DNA of 64,000 bases, from assembly GCA_018830105.1 (NCBI GenBank), contig JAHJTC010000012.1:1-64000 (forward strand). The letters run 5' to 3'. The DNA comes from Bacteroidota bacterium. Its GTDB lineage: Bacteria > Bacteroidota > Bacteroidia > Bacteroidales > F082. Position 1 is the first letter of the stretch. Each line of letters opens with the position of its first letter. Positions 1-7,772 of this stretch are shown piece after piece. The position numbers and the translations under genes are program-made. Below the pieces are notes generated by a model. The model made no database searches. It was not told where the DNA came from and was given only the letters and a program-made list of their open reading frames with translations.

Positions 1-1
1 A

Positions 2-619
2 GATGTTTTGGTATTCCACGGCTCAACAGACGCCCCCGCAGTAAGCGTATGGGAAACAGCCGTAGTAAATGGTGAGCTTTTCAGCTTCAGTTATGGCGAA
101 TTTGCCGGTTATCTTGAACTTCCCACCCTTGATTTTGTATTAGAAATACGCGATGAGACAGGTACTGAGGCTATCGTTTCTTATTCAGCACCATTGTCAA
201 CATTAGGACTCGAAGGTCAGGCCTTAACAGTTGTTGCTTCTGGTTTTCTCAATCCGGCTAATAATAGCGATGGTTCAGGATTTGGATTATTTGTGGCATT
301 AGCTTCAGGTGGCGCACTGGTTGAGTTGCCAATTTTCACCAGCATTGAAGAGTCTGTTGAAATTGGCACAATGAGCTTTTATCCCAATCCTGCTAAAGAT
401 CAGATTGCGATCAATTATGATTTAGCAAATAGCGCTGAAGTAAAAGTTGAAATTTTCAATCTGGTAGGTGCCAAAGTTTATGAAAACAATTTAGGTCGTC
501 AACTATCAGGGCTCAACAACCAAGTTATTAATCTTAATGAATTCAAAAATGGTATGTATCTCTTGCGACTTACTGCCAACAACTACCCGCTAACCACAAA
601 ATTTATGATCAATAAATAG
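2..619 (+). CDS. DUF4397-type secreted protein with T9SS sorting domain (5' truncated)
   Basis: The reading frame is open to the left edge of the window, so the real start lies upstream. The visible N-terminal part (VFHGSTDAPAVSVWE) matches the repeat start of DUF4397, a beta-sandwich domain of exported proteins. The last ~80 residues carry a type A T9SS sorting domain: a YPNPAKD motif, beta-strands, a G-MYLLRL motif and a basic end. The protein is therefore expected to cross the outer membrane by the PorT/Plug-dependent system, two parts of which are encoded in this window. Its ligand or substrate cannot be told from the sequence. A strong hairpin terminator follows 25 bases after the stop codon. 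Confidence 0.85.
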   Translation, partial: DVLVFHGSTDAPAVSVWETAVVNGELFSFSYGEFAGYLELPTLDFVLEIRDETGTEAIVSYSAPLSTLGLEGQALTVVASGFLNPANNSDGSGFGLFVALASGGALVELPIFTSIEESVEIGTMSFYPNPAKDQIAINYDLANSAEVKVEIFNLVGAKVYENNLGRQLSGLNNQVINLNEFKNGMYLLRLTANNYPLTTKFMINK

Positions 620-644
620 GTTAGTGCCACTATATATACTAACG

Positions 645-680
645 GAGGCTGTCCTGAATGGGGCAGCCTCTTTACTTTTT
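645..680. terminator. Rho-independent terminator between convergent genes
   Basis: A 10-bp stem (645-654 with 661-670, one G-U pair) and a 6-base loop are followed by a T-rich run TTTACTTTTT on the plus strand. It ends the DUF4397 gene. The hairpin is symmetric, but an A-run for the minus gene is lacking on the left side, so it mainly serves the plus strand. Confidence 0.85.
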
Positions 681-1242
681 AGAGTTTTGTAAACTCGAGT
701 TTTACTGCTTGTATTGCCATTTGGCTAACTGAGATATCAAGCGTTAACAAGATACTGGCAAGTTGCTCTGCGGTGGCATTTTCCGGTAAATTAGAAACCG
801 CCAGATTGATTTGTTTGATCAATTCCTCTTTGGCAGTTGAAATAAGTTGCCAGGTTTTTTCGGAAACATATAATTGTTGGGCGAGATTGTGTTCAAATTC
901 TTCTCTGATATTTTGAAGCAAGGCCAAATGAAAATTTCTAATGTTGCTGCCTTGTTGCAAATTTCTTTTTACAAGACTTTGTGGTTGAATTCTTTCCAGA
1001 TAAAGTATCAAGCGCTCCATCGCCTGAATTTTCAACGGACTGACTAGCTTCTTGCGCTCAATCATCTCTGAATGTTCCATCTTTAGTTGCTCCAACTTAA
1101 GCTCATTCTGACTCAAAATAGGCTCAGTTGTAGTATTTTTTCGATTTACCTGCTTGATCAATGCCAGAATAAGCACTGTAAGCGCAGCAATGGGAACAAT
1201 AAAAACCAAAACTCCAAGCAAAAGTGAAATTTGAAATTGCAT
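679..1242 (-). CDS. conserved membrane-anchored coiled-coil protein, function unknown
   Basis: The protein has 187 residues. One N-terminal transmembrane helix (about residues 5-29) is followed by a basic stretch, then a helical, charged region that probably forms a coiled coil (about 40-75). A motif-rich middle follows (LKIQAMERLILYLERI, then a segment ending NLAQQLYVSEKTWQLI). I remember proteins of this kind as uncharacterised Bacteroidota families, but I cannot assign a function. It would be anchored in the inner membrane with its bulk in the cytoplasm. It stands alone, convergent with the DUF4397 gene and divergent from the aminotransferase. No strong promoter match was found. Confidence 0.75.
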   Translation of the reverse strand: MQFQISLLLGVLVFIVPIAALTVLILALIKQVNRKNTTTEPILSQNELKLEQLKMEHSEMIERKKLVSPLKIQAMERLILYLERIQPQSLVKRNLQQGSNIRNFHLALLQNIREEFEHNLAQQLYVSEKTWQLISTAKEELIKQINLAVSNLPENATAEQLASILLTLDISVSQMAIQAVKLEFTKL

Positions 1243-1476
1243 ATAAATAGCTTTTAATCTTCAACGAACGGCTAAATTAACAATTCATTGCATTGGCCTG
1301 TTAACTTCACCAAACTATTCTCACAACAGCCTAAGTATTTGTTGTAGGATGTTTTATGTAAAAAGTTAATGAATCGTGACAGACCAAAACCAGCTCCATC
1401 ATACAGTCAACCAATCATTTCAGGCAAAGGTCACTCAAATTTAATACGAGTTGTTAATCCTTAAACAGCAAAACAC

Positions 1477-1484
1477 TACCTTTG
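1477..1484 (+). promoter_or_regulatory. Bacteroidota -7 promoter element (TACCTTTG)
   Basis: It is an exact match to TAnnTTTG, 15 bases before the ATG of the aminotransferase gene. This predicts a very short 5' leader. Confidence 0.6.
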
Positions 1485-1499
1485 TCCCTTTCGTAAAAA

Positions 1500-2723
1500 A
1501 TGGATCATATGTCGAAGCGCAATCATCAATTATCAAAACGGCTGCTTTCACTCAGTGAATCTGCCACACTTGAAATGACTCGAAAAAGCCGCGAACTGCG
1601 TGAACAGGGAGTTGATATCATTACGTTAAGCATTGGCGAGCCCGATTTTAACACCCCCGAAAGTGTAAAACAAGCAGGTATAAAAGCCATCGAGAACAAC
1701 CTTACGCATTACCCGCCTGTTCCCGGAACAAATGAAATCAGAGCTGCCATTGCAGAAAAATTAAAACGCGACAACGACCTTAACTATAAGGCATCTCAAA
1801 TCATCGTTTCCAATGGCGCCAAGCAGTCCATTATGAATGCTTTTTTCAGCATTTTAGATCCCGGTGACGATGTACTTATTCCTGCACCCTATTGGGTTTC
1901 GTACCCCGAAATGGTAAAAATGGCCGGTGGTAATCCCATCAGCATTCCCACCACTGTGGATCAAGACTTTAAAATTTCGGCCGACCAACTGGAAAAAGCC
2001 ATTACAAAAAATACCAAGGCATTTATTTTCAGCAGCCCCTGTAATCCAAGCGGTTCTGTTTATGACCGCAAAGAATTGGAACAGCTGGCTAGTGTTTTTG
2101 AACAGCATCCAGAAATTTACATTATTTCGGACGAGATATATGAGTACATTCGTTTTGAAGGCAAACACGAAAGTATCGCCTCATTCGAAAGCATAAAAGA
2201 TCAGGTAATACTTATCAACGGCCTTTCAAAAGGCTTTGCGATGACAGGTTGGCGCGTGGGTTATCTGGCAGCACACCAGGAAATTGTTAATGCCTGTATT
2301 AATATTCAGGGGCAATACACTTCGGGTAGTTGCACAATTTCTCAGGCGGCAGCGCTGGAAGCTGTTAAAACTATTCCTACAGAATCAGCCGAGTTGAATA
2401 CAATGAACTCAACGTTCAAAACCCGACGCGACTTGCTGTTTAACCGCCTTAATACCATTGAAGGGATCATCCCCAATAAGCCAAAAGGCGCTTTTTATAT
2501 GTTTCCTGATATCAGCTATTATTTTGGCAAAACAGCTGGTGATTTCAGGATAGCTAACAGCCGTGATCTCAGCCTTTATTTACTCGAAAAAGCCCACGTA
2601 GCGCTGGTTAGCGGCGATGCATTTGGTTGCGACAATTGCATCAGGTTTTCGTATGCTACCACAGAATCCTTGCTCGAAGAGGCCTGTAATCGGATCGAAA
2701 AAGCACTTAAGCTTTTAAAATAA
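1500..2723 (+). CDS. pyridoxal-phosphate aminotransferase, aspartate type (class I/II)
   Basis: This is a 407-residue fold-type I aminotransferase, probably transferring amino groups between aspartate and 2-oxoglutarate or a close relative. Visible motifs are SPCNPSG (Asn182, contacts PLP), SDEIYEYI (Asp211, pairs with the PLP ring nitrogen), NGLSKGFAMTGWRVGYL (Lys244, the Schiff-base lysine) and a C-terminal CIRFSYA, whose Arg binds the substrate carboxylate. Length is normal for the 1-gamma AspAT subgroup. ATG 1500 is chosen; ATG 1509 is a possible alternative. It appears monocistronic with its own promoter. Exact substrate specificity (aspartate, aromatic, or prephenate) cannot be told from motifs. 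Confidence 0.92.
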   Translation: MDHMSKRNHQLSKRLLSLSESATLEMTRKSRELREQGVDIITLSIGEPDFNTPESVKQAGIKAIENNLTHYPPVPGTNEIRAAIAEKLKRDNDLNYKASQIIVSNGAKQSIMNAFFSILDPGDDVLIPAPYWVSYPEMVKMAGGNPISIPTTVDQDFKISADQLEKAITKNTKAFIFSSPCNPSGSVYDRKELEQLASVFEQHPEIYIISDEIYEYIRFEGKHESIASFESIKDQVILINGLSKGFAMTGWRVGYLAAHQEIVNACINIQGQYTSGSCTISQAAALEAVKTIPTESAELNTMNSTFKTRRDLLFNRLNTIEGIIPNKPKGAFYMFPDISYYFGKTAGDFRIANSRDLSLYLLEKAHVALVSGDAFGCDNCIRFSYATTESLLEEACNRIEKALKLLK

Positions 2724-2784
2724 ACGCTTTAGTAAACAATAGCATTTACGACCAATTCGTTTTTATCTACTAATTTACAAATCA

Positions 2785-2792
2785 TACTTTTG
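2785..2792 (+). promoter_or_regulatory. -7 promoter element (TACTTTTG) of the rfaE1/ubiE genes
   Basis: It is an exact TAnnTTTG match. It overlaps the in-frame TTG at 2790, which therefore cannot be the start codon; the ATG at 2808 lies 15 bases downstream. Confidence 0.7.
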
Positions 2793-2807
2793 TCACAAAA
2801 AATACAC

Positions 2808-3821
2808 ATGCTCACATCAGAAAGTGTTTCACGGCTGTTTAACGATTTCAATCGCCTGAGGGTAATGGTAGTGGGTGATGTGATGGTTGACAGTTATTTA
2901 TTTGGCCATGTTGACCGCATCTCTCCCGAAGCACCGGTGCCCGTTGTGGCCGTATCAAAACGTTCTGACAGACTTGGCGGAGCTGCAAATGTAGCCCTAA
3001 ACCTTAAAGCGCTGGGGGCGGAAGCAATTTTATGCTCTGTCGTTGGTGATGACTATAAAGGATTGACATTTAACGAATTGCTCATCGAATATAAGCTACC
3101 TGTTCATGGCATCATAAAAAGCAAAGAGAGAACCACAACCACAAAATTCCGTGTCATCGGCAATAATGTACAAATGTTGCGAGTTGACGAAGAAGACACC
3201 CATGACCTCAGTCTGACGGAAACAAAAGAACTTCTTTTCACGATTAGGAAAATCGTTGATCACGATCAAATTGATGCCATCATTTTACAAGATTATAATA
3301 AAGGAGTATTAACACCCGAAATTATTGAGACAGTAATTTCACTCGCCAAGGCCAAAAATATTCCAGTGAGCGTTGACCCCAAGAAAAAAAATTTCCTGGC
3401 CTATAAAAATGCTACCTTTTTTAAACCTAATTTGAAAGAGCTTCAAGAAGGACTCCATGTTTCAATCAAAGCAGGCGGACTTTCCACAATTGTTGAAGCC
3501 ATCAGTGAGCTACAATCTTTGCTTCAGGTTGACTATGTGATGACAACCTTATCCGAACGTGGCTTATTAATCAGATACCCCGATGGAGATCAGTTGAAGG
3601 AGTTGCATCTTCCGGCCCATCTGCGCAGCATTGCCGATGTTTCCGGGGCTGGAGACACTGTAATTAGTGTGGCAACGCTTTGTTTGGCATTACAACAAGA
3701 AGCAGAAAATATTGCAGCGCTTGCAAATCTGGCAGGTGGAATTGTATGCGAAGAGGTCGGTGTTGTGCCGATCGATAAAAACAAATTCCACGACGAAGTG
3801 TTAAGATTGATGGTACGTTAA
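2808..3821 (+). CDS. rfaE1: PfkB-family kinase, RfaE1 type (heptose 7-phosphate kinase domain)
   Basis: The 337-residue protein is a ribokinase-fold sugar kinase of the RfaE domain I type. It is expected to phosphorylate D-glycero-beta-D-manno-heptose 7-phosphate at C1 for ADP-heptose and LPS core synthesis. Diagnostic segments are VMVVGDVMVDSYLFG followed by RISPEAPVPVV near the N-terminus, the paired glycines GGAANVALN, VDPKKKNF, and the anion-hole/catalytic DVSGAGDTV (catalytic Asp in GAGD). The nucleotidyltransferase half found in fused HldE is absent, so it is the stand-alone form. ATG 2808 is preferred over an upstream TTG because the promoter lies between them. ubiE follows after 12 bases, probably in the same transcript. 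Confidence 0.85.
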   Translation: MLTSESVSRLFNDFNRLRVMVVGDVMVDSYLFGHVDRISPEAPVPVVAVSKRSDRLGGAANVALNLKALGAEAILCSVVGDDYKGLTFNELLIEYKLPVHGIIKSKERTTTTKFRVIGNNVQMLRVDEEDTHDLSLTETKELLFTIRKIVDHDQIDAIILQDYNKGVLTPEIIETVISLAKAKNIPVSVDPKKKNFLAYKNATFFKPNLKELQEGLHVSIKAGGLSTIVEAISELQSLLQVDYVMTTLSERGLLIRYPDGDQLKELHLPAHLRSIADVSGAGDTVISVATLCLALQQEAENIAALANLAGGIVCEEVGVVPIDKNKFHDEVLRLMVR

Positions 3822-3833
3822 TAAATCCAGTAC

Positions 3834-4553
3834 ATGACAACTAACATCGGAAAAAAAGAACAGGTGCGCATTATGTTTGACAATATCGCGCACAAATACG
3901 ATTTTTTAAACCATTTTTTATCTGCCGGCATCGACCGCGGATGGCGCAGTAAAATGGTAAAAATGGTAGCCAAAAACAAGCCGACAGCTGTACTGGATGT
4001 TGCTACCGGAACAGCTGATTTGGCCATAGCGCTTGCCAAATACACCAGCTCTCCTATTGTTGGAATAGACATCTCAAACGGCATGCTTGATATTGGCCGG
4101 GAGAAGATAAAGTACCGCGGTCGTTCGCAACAAATTATGCTGCAGCAGGCCGACTCTGAAGATTTGCCTTTTGAAGAGGGCAGGTTTGATGTGGTGATGG
4201 TAGCTTTTGGTGTTAGAAATTTTGAAACACTGGACAAAGGTTTGTCAGAAATGCAACGCGTGTTACGTTCAGGAGGAATGGTGGCTATTCTTGAATTTTC
4301 GCGACCGCGAACCTTCCCTATAAAACAGTTGTATCAGTTTTACTTTAAGTTTATGCTGCCTTTTTTGGGACGCCTGATCTCGCGGGATAAATCTGCTTAC
4401 ACTTATTTACCTGATTCAGTAGGGCAATTTCCGGATGGCCACGATTTCCTTAATCACCTTCATCAGGCAGGCTTCGATAAAACCAGTGAAAGGCGACTTA
4501 GCTTCGGTATCGCAACCATTTATACCGGCCATAAAATGATGCCGGGACAATAA
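3834..4553 (+). CDS. ubiE: demethylmenaquinone methyltransferase
   Basis: This 239-residue class I SAM-dependent methyltransferase of the UbiE/MenG family performs the last step of menaquinone synthesis. The N-terminal FDNIAHKYDFLNHFLSAGID and the SAM-binding DVATGTADLAIALA are typical, as are the GIDISNGML acidic loop, VAFGVRNFE and LRSGGMVAILEFSRP. In an organism with Na+-NQR the product is probably menaquinone, so MenG activity is the likely role. It sits 12 bases after rfaE1 and directly before porT. A ubiE-porT neighbourhood is one I remember from other Bacteroidota. Confidence 0.95.
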   Translation: MTTNIGKKEQVRIMFDNIAHKYDFLNHFLSAGIDRGWRSKMVKMVAKNKPTAVLDVATGTADLAIALAKYTSSPIVGIDISNGMLDIGREKIKYRGRSQQIMLQQADSEDLPFEEGRFDVVMVAFGVRNFETLDKGLSEMQRVLRSGGMVAILEFSRPRTFPIKQLYQFYFKFMLPFLGRLISRDKSAYTYLPDSVGQFPDGHDFLNHLHQAGFDKTSERRLSFGIATIYTGHKMMPGQ

Positions 4554-4557
4554 AATG

Positions 4558-4587
4558 TTTGATCCAAGGTCTAATTCACTATTTTTG
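4558..4587 (+). promoter_or_regulatory. full Bacteroidota promoter (TTTG-N18-TATTTTTG) for porT
   Basis: The -33 TTTG (4558-4561) and the -7 TATTTTTG (4580-4587) are 18 bases apart, the same spacing as in the two tRNA promoters of this window. The -33 element begins just after the ubiE stop codon, so porT has its own promoter. Confidence 0.75.
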
Positions 4588-4645
4588 CAACCAAATTCAG
4601 TTGCCACTCAAAAATGCTTTGAAATAAAACAAGCCTTTTCATCGT

Positions 4646-5473
4646 TTGAGCAACAAATTTGAAAACTACTTTGTCTTGAAACAGCGCGCACAAAAATTCT
4701 TTTTTATCTTCCTAATCCTCATGATTGCAATGAGTGCTTCAGCTCAGCGCAAAAAAGTGATGAACCTGCCTAAGTACGACCTCGATCCTTATCATTTTGG
4801 ATTTATCCTGGCCGGCAATCAAATGCATTATTCATTGAAAATGAATGAGGGCTTTCAGTTAATAAACTACGATGCATCCTATTGGCCGGAGCAACCCAAT
4901 AGTGATTCTGTTGCATTGTATAGTTTAAACGCAGTTCCAACACCAGGTTTTACGATAGGTATCGTTGGAAACCTACGCCTCGGTAATCATTTTGATCTGC
5001 GATTTATTCCTTCATTAAGTTTTGGTGAACGACATTTGGATTATAAAATCAAGGAGTACAAAGACGGGGCAGAAAGTTTTGTCAGTTTCAGAAAAAGCAG
5101 TGCCTCAACTTTTGTTGAATTTCCTTTGCATATCAAATTCAGATCGAAAAGACTTAATAATGCTGCAGCATATATCATTGGTGGCGCCAATTATACCATG
5201 GATTTAGCCTCTCAGAAGAAAAAAGAAATGGACATATCAAATCCGGATGGAACTACCAGTACAATCGTAGAAGGCGTGAGAACTAACCGCAATGATCTTG
5301 CATTAGAAATTGGTACTGGCTTTGATTTTTATACGAATTTCTTCAAATTTGGTATTGAACTTAAAATGAGTTACGGACTAGGCAACATCCTTTCTCAGGA
5401 CGAATACATCTATAGTTCAAGCATTGAGTCGATGCGCAATAAAGTATTTCAAATTTCATTCACTTTTGAATAG
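4646..5473 (+). CDS. porT: type IX secretion / gliding protein PorT (SprT)
   Basis: The protein is a small outer-membrane beta-barrel required for T9SS assembly in Porphyromonas and Flavobacterium (established for the family). It has a signal peptide with a long hydrophobic core ending in SASAQ, then the motif KVMNLPKYDLDPYHFGFILA typical of PorT, followed by alternating amphipathic strands (GFTIGIVGNLRLGNHFDLRFIPSLSF) and a terminal aromatic residue region. No ATG lies in frame before the signal peptide; the start must be TTG 4646 or, equally possible, TTG 4676, which would leave a shorter n-region. The gene follows ubiE and has its own promoter. The next gene begins 5 bases after its stop. 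Confidence 0.85.
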   Translation: MSNKFENYFVLKQRAQKFFFIFLILMIAMSASAQRKKVMNLPKYDLDPYHFGFILAGNQMHYSLKMNEGFQLINYDASYWPEQPNSDSVALYSLNAVPTPGFTIGIVGNLRLGNHFDLRFIPSLSFGERHLDYKIKEYKDGAESFVSFRKSSASTFVEFPLHIKFRSKRLNNAAAYIIGGANYTMDLASQKKKEMDISNPDGTTSTIVEGVRTNRNDLALEIGTGFDFYTNFFKFGIELKMSYGLGNILSQDEYIYSSSIESMRNKVFQISFTFE

Positions 5474-5478
5474 CAATT

Positions 5479-6183
5479 ATGAAACCTGCTGAAAATAGGG
5501 AAGTCTTATTTCAAAACCTGATTCAAAAATCGACCATGAAACAGGATATTTATGCCAATACTTTTGCGGCATTGCGTCTGTTTAAATCTGTAATTGAAGA
5601 AATTACAAAGGATTATATGGTGAAGTTTGAATCCATGAAGACACACCGAAACATTGCATTTGAAAACCGGTATCGTGGCGACTTTGAGATCGAACTTAAG
5701 TTTGGCGGTGATATTTTGCTTTTTTTGATGCACACCAATGTATTCGAGTTTTCGCGCGATCACGAAATTATGCGCACACCCTATATCAAAGAAGACAGAT
5801 CACGATCCTATTGCGGCATCATCAATATTTATAACTTCTTGTCCGATTCCTTTAAATACAACCGTTTCAATGATATTGGATACCTGATTGGCAGGGTTTT
5901 TATTAACAAAGACAACCATTATTTCATTGAAGGGAAACGCGAACTGGGATTGCTACTGAATAATTTCAGCAAGAATGAACTGGATCGGGAAGCCGCCAAA
6001 AATTTAATGGAAGCTGCTATTACATATACCATTAACTTTGACTTACTCACTCCACCCTACGAAAGTGTGAAATTAGTTACCGTAAATGAAATGAAAAACA
6101 CCCTTGATGCCATTTCAATGAAAACAGGAAAGCGGTTAGGGTTTCATTTTCAAGCAGATAGCAATAACCTTAAATCTGAATAA
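5479..6183 (+). CDS. conserved hypothetical protein downstream of porT
   Basis: I do not recognise a named domain in this 234-residue protein. There is no signal peptide and no membrane helix, so it should be cytoplasmic. It mixes helices with a beta-rich centre (RYRGDFEIELKFGGDILLF, then HTNVFEFSRDHEIM), and a later segment YLIGRVFINKDNHYFIEG looks like a strand pair. It starts 5 bases after porT and is surely co-transcribed with it, which makes a role linked to secretion or envelope assembly conceivable but unproven. Translation is probably coupled. The gene ends 19 bases before the -33 element of the tRNA-Glu promoter. Confidence 0.75.
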   Translation: MKPAENREVLFQNLIQKSTMKQDIYANTFAALRLFKSVIEEITKDYMVKFESMKTHRNIAFENRYRGDFEIELKFGGDILLFLMHTNVFEFSRDHEIMRTPYIKEDRSRSYCGIINIYNFLSDSFKYNRFNDIGYLIGRVFINKDNHYFIEGKRELGLLLNNFSKNELDREAAKNLMEAAITYTINFDLLTPPYESVKLVTVNEMKNTLDAISMKTGKRLGFHFQADSNNLKSE

Positions 6184-6202
6184 AAAATATTTTACTTTTT
6201 GC

Positions 6203-6232
6203 TTTGCGGAAAATAAAATTTAGCTATTTTTG
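6203..6232 (+). promoter_or_regulatory. tRNA-Glu promoter (TTTG-N18-TATTTTTG)
   Basis: The -33 TTTG is at 6203-6206 and the -7 TATTTTTG at 6225-6232, with an 18-base spacer. The mature tRNA begins 21 bases downstream. Confidence 0.75.
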
Positions 6233-6253
6233 CAACCTCAAATGACAATAAAG

Positions 6254-6327
6254 GCTCCCATCGTCTAGCCAGGTCAGGACGCCAGGTTTTCATCCTGGTA
6301 ACAGGGGTTCAAATCCCCTTGGGAGTA
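6254..6327 (+). tRNA. tRNA-Glu (anticodon TTC)
   Basis: The cloverleaf folds cleanly. The acceptor arm pairs 6254-6260 with 6320-6326. The anticodon stem CCAGG/CCTGG encloses the loop TTTTCAT with anticodon TTC. The T arm AGGGG-TTCAAAT-CCCCT is at 6303-6319, and the discriminator is A. The 3' CCA is not encoded. Confidence 0.97.
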
Positions 6328-6330
6328 CAA

Positions 6331-6357
6331 AAGCCGCTTTATCAAGCGGCTTTTTTT
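6331..6357 (+). terminator. Rho-independent terminator of tRNA-Glu
   Basis: A perfect 9-bp stem (6331-6339 with 6344-6352) and a tetraloop are followed by a T-run. Confidence 0.9.
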
Positions 6358-6448
6358 ATTCTTGTATTTTCAGGTAATTATTGTACCCTTTTAAATTATA
6401 CGTTTATTGGAATTGCTGAATTTGAGTTTACGCTTAAAATTTGAGGCA

Positions 6449-6482
6449 TAAAAAAAAGAGACCGTAAAAATTTACGATCTCT
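6449..6482 (-). terminator. Rho-independent terminator of tRNA-Val
   Basis: The stem AGAGA-C-CGTAAA pairs with TTTACG-A-TCTCT (one internal mismatch) around a 2-base loop. Read on the minus strand it is followed by a run of T residues (A-run at 6450-6457). Confidence 0.8.
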
Positions 6483-6489
6483 CTTGGGG

Positions 6490-6564
6490 TGGGAACTACT
6501 GGATTCGAACCAGTGACCCTCTGCTTGTAAGGCAGATGCTCTGAACCAGCTGAGCTAAGCTCCC
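6490..6564 (-). tRNA. tRNA-Val (anticodon TAC)
   Basis: On the minus strand the acceptor GGGAGCT (6564-6558) pairs with AGTTCCC (6497-6491). The anticodon stem TCTGC/GCAGA encloses CTTACAA with anticodon TAC. The T loop is TTCGAAT. The discriminator is A and CCA is not encoded. It converges on tRNA-Glu. Confidence 0.97.
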
Positions 6565-6579
6565 TTGTGTTTGGGAGTG

Positions 6580-6609
6580 CAAATATAATTCAATTTTCTT
6601 TTTGACAAA
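6580..6609 (-). promoter_or_regulatory. tRNA-Val promoter (TTTG-N18-TATATTTG)
   Basis: On the minus strand the -33 TTTG is at 6609-6606 and the -7 TATATTTG at 6587-6580. The spacing matches the other stable-RNA promoters here. Confidence 0.75.
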
Positions 6610-6780
6610 TGATTTTTAAAAAAAAATGAGCAATTACATGAAACTTTTTCATAACTAATTATTTATCTGACCTTTAGAATATATTTCAACTCACTTTTGT
6701 TCCGTATCCGAAAAAGCAATTGATCTGTATGAACCCTACTTTTTTGATTTCCAATAGTATCGTTCATGTTATTTATTTTT

Positions 6781-6788
6781 TAATTTTG
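6781..6788 (+). promoter_or_regulatory. -7 promoter element (TAATTTTG)
   Basis: It is an exact TAnnTTTG match 33 bases before the ATG at 6821. No clear -33 partner is present. Confidence 0.55.
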
Positions 6789-6820
6789 TCAACAGTGATT
6801 TTCTAATAAACCAACTGCCC

Positions 6821-7192
6821 ATGTTATGCTATCTGCAGAATATTATTGTTGCTGACCTCTTGTCGTACTGGATTAGTATTGCGCTAATTCCTTTTACGAT
6901 AGGTTTGGTTGCTTTCTTTCTCATCCATAGACGCAACAACAAACGTCATTTCAAAAATATTGAAGAACAATTTGACGAAAAGCTACAGCAGCTCGCCCTT
7001 CATAATGAAAATCAATCAACGGCTTTTAAGCAGGGCATCCAAAAGTTAATCAATGAATTAAATCAACGGTTGACAGTGCATGAAAACAGAAACATTAAAA
7101 TTCTGTCACAACTCGAAGAGCTACAACACATTTTGCAAAACCCTGATGACGACATCGAAACAGAAACCGAAAACACCAGCAATAAGGATTGA
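6821..7192 (+). CDS. small membrane-anchored coiled-coil protein, unknown
   Basis: The 123-residue protein has one N-terminal transmembrane helix (about residues 14-35, ISIALIPFTIGLVAFFLIH). After it come a basic stop-transfer patch (RRNNKRH) and a long charged heptad-like helix (about 42-105) ending in a very acidic tail (DDDIETETE). This suggests a bitopic inner-membrane protein with a cytoplasmic coiled coil. I do not recognise a family. It has its own promoter and lies between the tRNA pair and a convergent membrane gene. Confidence 0.65.
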   Translation: MLCYLQNIIVADLLSYWISIALIPFTIGLVAFFLIHRRNNKRHFKNIEEQFDEKLQQLALHNENQSTAFKQGIQKLINELNQRLTVHENRNIKILSQLEELQHILQNPDDDIETETENTSNKD

Positions 7193-7284
7193 GTTTTATA
7201 CCGACTACTAAATATCAATTTTTACTCCTATTGCTGATTAGGTCGTTGATTTTCTGATAAAATATGTAAAAGCACTCCCTGCAA

Positions 7285-7671
7285 CTACATATACATATTT
7301 GAAATAGCATCCAGATTTTCCCACAAGACTCCTGTTACAATGACTATGACGATTGCAACAACCGAGAAGATTATCCCAATCAAAGCCAATACGCCATAAA
7401 TTGTAAAATAGCTGCCTACATTTCTTAATGCTGCTGTTGCTGCAAATCTATTCCCCTGATAATAGGCGGAATTAGTATTATTTGCAGCTTTTACAAGCAA
7501 TACACCAAGCCAAATGGGGAGCCAGGCAATCAAAATACCAACAATTGTAAGGGCTATCAAGGCACCATAAACAATTAATATCACGCCCAGAAATTTAATC
7601 CATCCGGCAGAATTTTTCAGAGGCTGAATTAATTCACGAATCAGCATCTCATCTTGTTGATTTTCTTCCAT
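7285..7671 (-). CDS. DUF5362-like integral membrane protein
   Basis: This 128-residue hydrophobic protein has a short acidic cytoplasmic N-terminus (MEENQQDEMLIRELIQPLKN), then three or four membrane helices (about 25-47, 50-62 and 92-118). Between helices is the amphipathic loop KAANNTNSAYYQGNRFAATA. The arrangement, in particular the N-terminal Trp-Ile-Lys-Phe entry into helix 1 and the A-x-R-N-V-G loop, resembles DUF5362 proteins common in Bacteroidota; the function is unknown. It is monocistronic and convergent with the small coiled-coil gene. Confidence 0.7.
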   Translation of the reverse strand: MEENQQDEMLIRELIQPLKNSAGWIKFLGVILIVYGALIALTIVGILIAWLPIWLGVLLVKAANNTNSAYYQGNRFAATAALRNVGSYFTIYGVLALIGIIFSVVAIVIVIVTGVLWENLDAISNMYM

Positions 7672-7742
7672 AATGTGCGTTTTAAGTGGTTCAAATTAAC
7701 GAGTTCAGCATGTTAAAAAGGCTGAATAAAGTGTAAATTTAG

Positions 7743-7750
7743 TAATTTTG
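7743..7750 (+). promoter_or_regulatory. -7 promoter element (TAATTTTG)
   Basis: It is an exact match, 23 bases before the ATG of the MOSC-MogA gene. Further upstream the inverted repeat TTCAGC-N11-GCTGAA (7704-7726) may be an operator, but it is short. Confidence 0.6.
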
Positions 7751-7772
7751 CAATATATTTAATCCACAATCC

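Noticed and set aside
7704-7726. Inverted repeat TTCAGC-N11-GCTGAA before the MOSC-MogA gene
   Set aside because: Six-base arms at this distance are common by chance; noted only with the promoter.
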